Positions 7,442 to 11,817 of a stretch of DNA of 11,817 nt are shown piece after piece. Source of the stretch: JBCBSS01 sp039819065 (GTDB lineage: Bacteria; Bacteroidota; Bacteroidia; Cytophagales; Cyclobacteriaceae); NCBI GenBank assembly GCA_039819065.1, contig JBCBSS010000194.1, positions 1 to 11,817 of the forward strand, written 5' to 3'. Position numbers and translations under genes: made by a program. Position 1 is the first letter of the stretch. Each line of letters begins with the position of its first letter. The notes below the pieces were generated by a model. The model made no database searches, was not told the DNA's origin, and saw only the letters and a list, made by a program, of their open reading frames with translations.

Positions 7442-8002
7442 ATGGAGAAAATTCAAACCATCTTCGACAGGAACTGGGAAACTGATCGTAGGGTCAATGA
7501 AAAAGCCAACGTAGAATTCGATTTCGAAGGAGCGGTGGCTACTGAAAAACTGGACGGTACTAACATTAGACTTACCGTAAGGTCAGGAACCATTGTTAGG
7601 GTAGAAAAAAGGCGCAATCCTACCAAAATCCAAAAGCAAAAGGGCATCAAAGAGCCTTGGTATGTTGATGCGGATGACCGAGATCCTCAAGACAAGTGGG
7701 TATTCGATGCCGTTAACAATACTGACTTTTTGAATGTACCGGATGGAGAATGGTCAGCCGAGGCGATTGGCAAAAACATTCAGGCCAATCCTTTAAACCT
7801 ACCTGATAACACGGTTTTCATTTTTTCATTGCCTGCTTGGAGGGAGCGCATTACTTTGACCGACGTTCCCAATACTTATGAAGCGCTAAAGGCATGGTTA
7901 CCAGCTCAAAAGAGTAAGATCGGTATCGATGTCGGCATTGAGGGTATCGTTTGGCACCATCCGAATGGACAAAGGGTAAAGATCAAAGTGAAGGATTTTT
8001 AA
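7442..8002 (+). CDS. RNA-ligase-like nucleotidyltransferase (single domain)
   Basis: A 186-residue protein with the ordered motifs of the covalent nucleotidyltransferase (DNA/RNA ligase, capping enzyme) fold. Motif I is KLDGTNIR, with Lys36 as the predicted AMP-accepting residue. RVEKRRNPT (53-61) supplies the conserved Arg. SAEAIGKNIQ (105-114) is a motif III-like segment. IEGIVWHHP (166-174) is motif IV, and RVKIKVKDF (178-186) is motif V, where the protein stops. The family joins or repairs RNA ends through an enzyme-AMP intermediate. At 186 aa it has only the adenylyltransferase core and no C-terminal domain, resembling small phage- or bacteria-borne RNA ligase families (I recall DUF5565, not verified). 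No kinase, phosphatase or RtcB-type partner is adjacent. The ATG at 7442 follows the terminator-bearing leader by 25 bp. Confidence 0.8.
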   Translation: MEKIQTIFDRNWETDRRVNEKANVEFDFEGAVATEKLDGTNIRLTVRSGTIVRVEKRRNPTKIQKQKGIKEPWYVDADDRDPQDKWVFDAVNNTDFLNVPDGEWSAEAIGKNIQANPLNLPDNTVFIFSLPAWRERITLTDVPNTYEALKAWLPAQKSKIGIDVGIEGIVWHHPNGQRVKIKVKDF

Positions 8003-8004
8003 AC

Positions 8005-8044
8005 AATTGATGATACCGCTGATTGAAAGCGGGTCATCAATTTT
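8005..8044. terminator. shared bidirectional terminator
   Basis: Arms AATTGATGA-TA-CCGCT (8005-8020) and AGCGG-G-TCATCAATT (8028-8042) form a long stem with one small internal bulge and a 7-nt loop, followed by more T residues on the plus strand. It starts 3 bp after the ligase stop. The minus-strand lipoprotein stop codon (8037-8039) lies inside the right arm, so one structure serves both convergent genes. Confidence 0.75.
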
Positions 8045-8393
8045 CTTCTGATTCAGTCGAAACCGACTCCTTCATTTCTAACTTAGTACTATCCAAAAAT
8101 TTCAATAAGTCGGTGGACTTATGTCTTCGTTCTATTAATTGTCTTAGCTGTGCCTTGGCTTGAGCACTGGTGTCTTTTTCCAGTCTTGCCTTAATTTCTT
8201 GATATAGTGCTTCATTTTGACGGTTGAACGCTTCCGTAGTGCTGTCCAAGGATTCGTTTTTGGGTTTATCATGCACTTTGGTGGTGTCATAAGTGCTATC
8301 GTTGCTTTGGCTTTGGCCTTCACTCTTATCAGATTGGCAACTGAAGAGAAGAAGTAATAATGAGAAGAGTGTTATGGTTGGTTTGAAGTTCAT
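8037..8393 (-). CDS. small hypothetical lipoprotein
   Basis: A 118-residue predicted lipoprotein. The signal peptide is short, with a Leu-rich core (9-17) and Cys19 in the lipobox LLFSC; the mature part begins QSDKSEG. Residues 20-50 are a Ser/Thr/Asp-rich linker. Residues 52-108 are predicted alpha-helical, with charged repeats such as EIKARLEKDTSAQAKAQL, which suggests a coiled-coil or helical-hairpin domain. The Cys is followed by Q-S-D, which gives only a weak surface-export signal, so it may stay periplasm-facing. I recognise no family. The ATG at 8393 is the only sensible start, directly before the signal peptide. The gene is monocistronic and converges on the ligase gene, sharing its terminator. 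Confidence 0.75.
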   Translation of the reverse strand: MNFKPTITLFSLLLLLFSCQSDKSEGQSQSNDSTYDTTKVHDKPKNESLDSTTEAFNRQNEALYQEIKARLEKDTSAQAKAQLRQLIERRHKSTDLLKFLDSTKLEMKESVSTESEEN

Positions 8394-8487
8394 GTTGGTG
8401 TGTGTTCTATGTTTCGTTTAACCCTACCCTTACCCCCTCCAGATGGTGACAGCTCGAGCTTTGTTCGTTTGTTTATTTCTTCTTGTC

Positions 8488-8513
8488 CTGATATCATCAA
8501 TTGATGATATCAG
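8488..8513. repeat. perfect 26-bp palindrome
   Basis: CTGATATCATCAA and its exact reverse complement are joined at 8500/8501 with no spacer. It lies 95 bp upstream of the minus-strand lipoprotein start, so it could be an operator. The absence of a loop and a T-run argues against a terminator. Confidence 0.85.
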
Positions 8514-8526
8514 ATTGGCTTAACAA

Positions 8527-8555
8527 TAACTAGGTTACTTTGAGTAACCTAGTTA
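8527..8555. repeat. 13-bp inverted repeat with 3-nt loop
   Basis: The arms TAACTAGGTTACT (8527-8539) and AGTAACCTAGTTA (8543-8555) match perfectly and are separated by TTG. It sits 13 bp after the preceding palindrome and is unrelated to it in sequence. No T-run follows on either strand. Confidence 0.85.
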
Positions 8556-8568
8556 CTATCAGTGCTAG

Positions 8569-8592
8569 ATATATCATCAATTGATCATATAT
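8569..8592. repeat. 24-bp near-perfect palindrome
   Basis: ATATATCATCAA (8569-8580) faces TTGATCATATAT (8581-8592), with a single mismatched pair (C/C at the sixth position from the centre). Its core ATATCATCAATTGAT is identical to the core of the palindrome at 8488-8513, so the two are probably related sites or copies. Confidence 0.8.
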
Positions 8593-8688
8593 GCTTTAGT
8601 CATGTTTATTTCAGGATCACCGAGCTTCAAAATCCAGAATCTAGTATCCAGTGACCAGAATTCAATATCCAACTTCTTATAGCCACTA

Positions 8689-8728
8689 GATTGCTTCGCT
8701 CCTTCGTCGCGCGCAATGACAGCCAGAA
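8689..8728. repeat. dispersed repeat, copy 1
   Basis: It begins GATTGCTTCGCTCCTTCGTC and ends GCAATGACAGCCAGAA. It matches copy 2 at 8902-8962 apart from an internal insertion in copy 2 and one substitution (TTCGCT versus TTTGCT). Sequences of this form (read in reverse, TCATTGCG...GAAGCAATC) are recurrent intergenic repeats in several bacterial groups, as far as I recall. Confidence 0.7.
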
Positions 8729-8901
8729 TTCAGGGATGTCTATAGTCTTAGTTTTATTTCTTTTGTCTTATTTCTTATGTCTGTAACTGAGATTCCCATG
8801 CCTTCCAAGCTACGCAAGGTCGCAAGGGAATGACGCTAGGCGCTCATGCATCTATTTAATTCTCCTTATTTCTATTTATTTCAAAATTCTCTTAGGCTCT
8901 G

Positions 8902-8962
8902 GATTGCTTTGCTCCTTCGTCGCTGCCTGTCCGTCTACCGACGGACGCAATGACAGCCAGAA
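8902..8962. repeat. dispersed repeat, copy 2, with nested hairpin insertion
   Basis: It has the same ends as copy 1, but its centre carries about 21 extra bases containing a perfect hairpin, GTCCGTC (8929-8935) and GACGGAC (8940-8946), with a 4-nt loop. A small palindromic element appears to have inserted into the repeat. Between the copies, at about 8789-8835, lies a third repeat-like string (GAGATTCCCATGCC to GGGAATGACG) of the same style. Confidence 0.65.
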
Positions 8963-8978
8963 ATCTTATGTCTTATGT

Positions 8979-9578
8979 CTATTTCCTATACTTATCATTC
9001 AAACCAACACCGTCTTGGATCATAGGAATGATCTTTTCGAGGCGCTTTAGTTTGGTTTCTTCTCTTTTGGCTTCGTCGATGTGTTCGGTGAATTCGCGCT
9101 GTCTGGAAAGTGAGAAGCTATCAAAGCTTTCCTTCAGGTTGGCGTCTTGATCGAGTTTTTCTTGTAGCAAATCCGGAACGATCAACTCTTTGTTTCTATC
9201 TGCTTTGATCTCCTTACCTGCTTTTTGATTGGTTATGGCTTCATCGATATAGGCCTTCAAAGTATTCATGTTGTCATGAATTTCCTCCAAAGAGGCGAAT
9301 CTCCACTGCCGGAGTGCTTTGGTTTTGCCTTCCTGAGCGTTGACAAGCTTACTTGCTTCGTCTTTCAGTAAAGCGCCCTGGTGGAACCACAAGCCAACGT
9401 ATTGCTTGAAAGCGGCCATACCTATTACAATTTTTCCATCGAGTACATAGGCAGGAGCGCCCCATTTGATGGTTTCTTCTAGTTCAGTAGCTGTTACTGC
9501 TCCTCTTAACAACTCCAACGCCTCACTCCATTCGTTCTGAGCAGCAAAATAATCAGCTACGGTTTTATGGTATTTCAT
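8979..9578 (-). CDS. DUF1801 / YdeI-OmdA-like protein
   Basis: A 199-residue cytoplasmic protein with two recognisable parts. Residues about 15-115 fit DUF1801, with ETIKWGAPAYVLDGKIVIGM (35-54) and YVGLWFHQGALL (60-71). Residues about 134-194 fit the bacteriocin-protection YdeI/OmpD-associated (OmdA) C-terminal domain, with FSLSRQREF (155-163) and IDEAKREETKLKRL (167-180). The biochemical role is not established; despite the family name, a bacteriocin role is not demonstrated for most members. The length is normal for the two-domain form. The gene starts 25 bp after the NTF2-like gene on the same strand, so they are probably co-transcribed. The start ATG at 9578 gives the expected N-terminus. 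Confidence 0.85.
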   Translation of the reverse strand: MKYHKTVADYFAAQNEWSEALELLRGAVTATELEETIKWGAPAYVLDGKIVIGMAAFKQYVGLWFHQGALLKDEASKLVNAQEGKTKALRQWRFASLEEIHDNMNTLKAYIDEAITNQKAGKEIKADRNKELIVPDLLQEKLDQDANLKESFDSFSLSRQREFTEHIDEAKREETKLKRLEKIIPMIQDGVGLNDKYRK

Positions 9579-9603
9579 GGTGTTATTTTACGGTATGGTG
9601 AGT

Positions 9604-10074
9604 CTATTGCTTTTGGTTTTTCTCGTAATCGGCCAAGAGCTTATTGGTTTGGGCATTGAGCTTTTTCTTGAACCCACCTGACCATCCTAACAATAAGCCC
9701 ATAAACCCTAAAGCCTGTCGTGACCACCGGTGCAAGTTGAAATGATCGACATGCTCGATGATCTTGTCGCCTTCGAATTTAAAACGCGCCTGGATGATAT
9801 TGTGAACCCTTCTACCGGTACGGCTAAAAGTGTAGTAAGCCTGCCAACGAGCCGAACCTGTTCCGTTTTCGTAAGACACATCTGAAAACTCAATTCTAAA
9901 GTCCTTGCCCTTTTGGCTATCACAAAGCATTCTCCACATATTACCGGCGTGCTCTCCCTTTAACGTCCCAAAAGCCGGGTCTGTGAAGACTATATCGTCA
10001 TGATAGTATGCGGCCATGCCTTCAGCATCTAATTCATGAAAGGATTGGTAGAATTTTTCGATGGTTTCTTTCAC
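9604..10074 (-). CDS. NTF2-like / SnoaL-type protein
   Basis: A 156-residue protein of the NTF2-like superfamily, small cone-shaped alpha+beta folds that include ketosteroid-isomerase-like enzymes and many non-catalytic binding domains. The opening helix carries IEKFYQSFHELDAEGMAAY, followed by YYHDDIVFTDPAFG (23-36), which is typical of the family. Beta strands follow at 74-108, and IIEHVDHFNLHRWSRQALG (105-123) closes the fold. The C-terminal tail (124-156) is Lys-rich and longer than the minimal domain. The start is GTG at 10074; the only internal ATG nearby is residue 20, which would cut into the fold. It is followed after 25 bp by the DUF1801/OmdA gene. No substrate can be assigned. Confidence 0.85.
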   Translation of the reverse strand: MKETIEKFYQSFHELDAEGMAAYYHDDIVFTDPAFGTLKGEHAGNMWRMLCDSQKGKDFRIEFSDVSYENGTGSARWQAYYTFSRTGRRVHNIIQARFKFEGDKIIEHVDHFNLHRWSRQALGFMGLLLGWSGGFKKKLNAQTNKLLADYEKNQKQ

Positions 10075-10160
10075 GGTGGTATTGTATTGATTACCAAGGC
10101 AAGATAATCAATTTGGAAATACAGAATCAACAATACCTTTTAGGTGAAGATCGGAAAGGC

Positions 10161-10676
10161 TTATCTGAAACCAACTAATCCTGGTCTTCTCAACTTAATG
10201 AACGGGAAACGCCTGGATAGGTACAATTTACGCTTGAACTTTCTTTTGAATTTGCGTCTGGTCTCGGGGTGAACACCTGACTTGCTCAATGTTTCCGTGC
10301 GTATGTCAAAAGTCTTATGCTCGTATGCAACAGCTTCTACCTTGCGCCCGTGTACCACTTCGGTTTTCTCTTTTGTCGGGGTAGTTTGTGCTTGGGCTTC
10401 TACCAGGCTAAGCCCAATCAATGCGGCGGCCGCAAAAACTGAACGACGTAGAATGGATGGAAGCCGTATGGGAATCAGGTCTGGCTCCATTTGTTCCGCT
10501 GTGAACATGCCGCACGAGCCTCGCTTCGGTGTCGCCCTAATCTCTTCAATGGATTTATTGGTAAAGTCATAAACTACCTTATCGCAAACCGCACAATGAC
10601 GACCGCAACCACTGGGCGTCATTTTATCCCAATCCTCGTTGCAATTGAGGAGTAATTCTATGCCTTTCTTGCTCAT
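10161..10676 (-). CDS. Cys-rich-domain membrane protein with basic C-terminal tail
   Basis: A 171-residue protein. The N-terminal 63 residues carry Cys12, Cys24, Cys28, Cys31 and Cys55, in the order C...C-x3-CAVCDKVVYDFTNKS...CGMF. This matches a small N-terminal domain widespread in Bacteroidota hypothetical and TonB-like proteins, possibly metal-binding. A hydrophobic helix follows (about 79-94, preceded by Arg77-Arg78) and ends at AQAQ, resembling an internal signal-anchor with a possible cleavage site. Residues 98-139 are polar. The tail 140-164 is extremely basic, with tandem KFKR repeats (142-149). The predicted topology is a cytoplasmic Cys domain, one membrane pass and an exported tail. 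No function is known. ATG at 10676 is the start. It is 86 bp upstream of the NTF2-like gene on the same strand; co-transcription is possible. Confidence 0.7.
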   Translation of the reverse strand: MSKKGIELLLNCNEDWDKMTPSGCGRHCAVCDKVVYDFTNKSIEEIRATPKRGSCGMFTAEQMEPDLIPIRLPSILRRSVFAAAALIGLSLVEAQAQTTPTKEKTEVVHGRKVEAVAYEHKTFDIRTETLSKSGVHPETRRKFKRKFKRKLYLSRRFPFIKLRRPGLVGFR

Positions 10677-11233
10677 TTTGTCCTAGGTTGATCGAACATC
10701 AATCAATGTATCTATCGTTGGTTTCGTGAAGCGCCTTCTAATTTACCAAAACATTGTATAAGCTTCAGAGTAGAACCTTAAACCAAGCTTTCGGGGCAGA
10801 GCTAAGAGAAATTAAACTACAAACCCTTTGAGCACCATAGCTTTGATGAAGACACACCTTATATGCCGTAGCTTTGGCGAAAACACATTTTATATGCCTT
10901 AGCTTTAGCGAAGTCATAAATAGAATGCTAAGTCCCCTACAAACCGATCATTTTCACCAGGAGTTCAATGGTGAGGACAAAATAGCTTCTTTCTGTTTAT
11001 CTAACGTTTTACACTCCTACTTCATTACCAGTTGGGTACTTCAACTGTTTTCAAGATCAGCTATCATCCTAACAGCATATTATAAGGCAGGCGCAATCAC
11101 CGCAAAGCGAGAAAGGAAGTAACTGATGGTATTTTGGTTCGTTTGAAAAGACAGTATCAACAAGACTAGTTAGTAAAGCAAATATTCTTGTTCGCTCTTA
11201 AGTGATCGAGAATTCATGGTGCCAAATAAAAGC
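10677..11233. other. gene-poor spacer with short tandem repeats
   Basis: This 557-bp region contains the 31-bp tandem repeats at 10837-10928. After them comes a plus-strand open frame from ATG 10924 to 11122 (65 codons), which begins at the end of the repeats, lacks any recognisable domain and has unremarkable composition. I do not call it a gene. I see no RNA gene. The promoter of the Cys-rich gene should be in the first 150 bp. Confidence 0.5.
10837..10928. repeat. three imperfect 31-bp tandem repeats
   Basis: The units are 10837-10867, 10868-10898 and 10899-10928. Each begins [AGT]TAGCTTTGRYGAAG-like and the first two end in TTATATGCC. Units 1 and 2 differ at about seven positions and unit 3 is more diverged and one base shorter. 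The units are directly adjacent, with no spacers, so this is not a CRISPR array. The TAGCTTTAGCGAAG motif resembles a common Bacteroidota intergenic repeat. Confidence 0.75.
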
Positions 11234-11680
11234 TCATTCATTGTTGGCTCGTCCATAACCAACAATGTTATGCTTTAGAGGGTTATGGTTTTCCGGGAGA
11301 CTCGAATCTTCTGAAGGAAACGGCACTTTTTTACCTAGCAGTAGTCGATCCACTAAATAGTTAAGGATTTCTTTATCTTCTTGGTCACTAATGGATTTAT
11401 ACTGGTCTGGGTTACGATTAACCAATGTATCACCTAGCATATAGACATTCTTTAATCTTTGTATGGTAGTTATGTAAGTACAATTGCCTGTCCAACTGCG
11501 GTGAAAATAGAGCTTATCGCTTTCAAGATAAATGAACCATTTATCTTCCATACTATTTGGAATAAGTCCATGCCTGAGTTGCTCGTATTCTTCTAAAGTT
11601 ATCTCTTTGTTCAACTCGAAAACTGCCACTTCTTCCGGCATTTCATTCGTTTTACCATCCTCTTTTCTTGCCACTCTCAT
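11234..11680 (-). CDS. hypothetical 148-aa protein, copy A of a head-to-head pair
   Basis: A 148-residue soluble, acidic protein without signal peptide or membrane helix. The centre contains EDKWFIYLESDKLYFHRSWT (45-64), rich in aromatics, and a helical region, EDKEILNYLVDRLLLGKK (101-118), after NRNPDQYKS (88-96). I recall similar KWFIY...LYFHRSWTG proteins as widespread small hypotheticals but cannot name a family or function. The ATG at 11680 is the only start in this frame. The open frame continues upstream with an in-frame LKS that is also conserved in the second copy, so the ancestral protein may have begun further upstream. A second copy starts head-to-head 58 bp away, suggesting recent duplication. 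Confidence 0.72.
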   Translation of the reverse strand: MRVARKEDGKTNEMPEEVAVFELNKEITLEEYEQLRHGLIPNSMEDKWFIYLESDKLYFHRSWTGNCTYITTIQRLKNVYMLGDTLVNRNPDQYKSISDQEDKEILNYLVDRLLLGKKVPFPSEDSSLPENHNPLKHNIVGYGRANNE

Positions 11681-11817
11681 AGACTTTAATATCCTTTTTG
11701 AATTTCTAACGAATCTAATGGGTGTAGATTATAGACTTATGCAAAAAATCAAAAATGCATATTTAAAGTCTAGGAGAGTGGCGAGAAAAGAGGATGGTAA
11801 AACGAATGAAATGCCGG
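11635..11817. repeat. 55-bp inverted repeat (53/55) formed by duplicated gene starts
   Basis: The left arm is 11635-11689 and the right arm 11763-11817, which runs to the window edge and so may continue. The two mismatches are a synonymous GCA/GCG and an ATG/AGG at the start of copy A. Similarity fades into the 73-bp spacer with an indel. The right arm therefore represents a second, oppositely oriented gene copy and not a simple mobile-element terminus. Confidence 0.85.
11739..11817 (+). CDS. 5' end of copy B of the duplicated gene (partial)
   Basis: From ATG 11739 an open frame of 26 codons runs off the window. Its residues 9-26 (LKSRRVARKEDGKTNEMP) match copy A across the copy A start, with Arg12 in place of the copy A Met1. 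Because the position of the copy A ATG is AGG here, copy B must start elsewhere. ATG 11739 is in frame and 33 nt further upstream; GTG 11778 is the alternative. Function is unknown, as for copy A. The two genes diverge from a 58-bp intergenic region that must hold both promoters. Confidence 0.6.
   Translation, partial: MQKIKNAYLKSRRVARKEDGKTNEMP

Larger units (their letters stand above)
8394..8978. other. gene-free accessory spacer rich in palindromes and repeats
   Basis: This 585-bp stretch contains no credible coding region. It holds three palindromes (8488-8592), a stretch of ATCCAG-type short degenerate repeats (about 8630-8675), two dispersed-repeat copies (8689-8728 and 8902-8962), and TCTTATGTC simple repeats on either side of them. 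The 5' region of the lipoprotein gene lies at its left edge. Confidence 0.6.

Noticed and set aside
8488..8592. Palindromes as terminators of flanking genes
   Set aside because: They lie upstream of the minus-strand lipoprotein gene and far from any gene end, and lack T-runs.
8950..9150. 66-codon plus-strand open frame
   Set aside because: Shadow of the DUF1801/OmdA gene, starting in a dispersed repeat.
10837..10928. CRISPR array
   Set aside because: The 31-bp units are contiguous with no spacers, are diverged, and no cas gene is present.
10874..11122. 82-codon plus-strand open frame (TTG start; ATG at 10924)
   Set aside because: Begins inside the tandem repeats, has no recognisable domain, signal peptide or conserved motif; probably chance.

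Overview
The window looks like chromosomal DNA of a Bacteroidota bacterium, most likely a marine or aquatic Cytophagales-type lineage. The grounds are an ECF sigma / FecR / STN-TonB-dependent receptor module, a DUF4249-like lipoprotein, a DUF4974-type FecR C-terminus, a small Bacteroidota-type Cys-rich N-terminal domain (C-x2-C followed by a CG[RM]F-like motif), weak or absent Shine-Dalgarno sites, moderate GC, and AT-rich spacers full of dispersed repeats of a kind common in this phylum. The assignment rests on gene content only; there is no rRNA to confirm it.

Layout. (1) Positions 1-57 are the last 18 codons of an upstream membrane protein. (2) 328-5310 is a four-gene plus-strand operon: ECF sigma factor, FecR-like anti-sigma factor, TonB-dependent receptor with an N-terminal STN signalling domain (4-bp ATGA overlap with fecR), and a DUF4249-like surface lipoprotein. 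The gene order implies cell-surface signalling: ligand binding at the receptor is relayed through STN to the periplasmic FecR domain, which frees the sigma factor to transcribe the operon. No SusD gene follows, so this is FecA-like rather than a classic polysaccharide utilisation pair; the ligand cannot be read from sequence. (3) 5311-6021 is a spacer holding a probable composite terminator, a REP-like palindrome inside a dispersed repeat, and an overlooked 45-codon minus-strand ORF (5651-5788). (4) A four-helix membrane protein (plus strand) and an alpha/beta hydrolase (minus strand) converge and overlap by 69 bp. (5) 7204-7441 is a leader with a strong terminator that has no upstream gene to serve and an alternative pairing partner; it precedes a minimal, single-domain ATP-grasp-unrelated RNA-ligase-like nucleotidyltransferase (7442-8002). 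(6) A small lipoprotein gene converges on the ligase and shares its terminator.

(7) 8394-8978 is an accessory spacer with three palindromes in about 105 bp, followed by two copies of a dispersed repeat, one of them interrupted by a nested hairpin. (8) 8979-10676 holds three minus-strand genes: a Cys-rich membrane protein, an NTF2-like protein and a DUF1801/YdeI-OmdA-like protein; the last two form a probable pair. (9) 10677-11233 has three 31-bp tandem repeats and no convincing gene. (10) The right end holds an unidentified 148-aa gene on the minus strand, and head-to-head with it the first 26 codons of a near-identical second copy on the plus strand, giving a 55-bp inverted repeat with 53 matches.

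The best candidates for something undescribed are the head-to-head duplicated gene at the right edge, the ligase leader with mutually exclusive hairpins, and the solitary 45-aa peptide. None is proven from this sequence alone.
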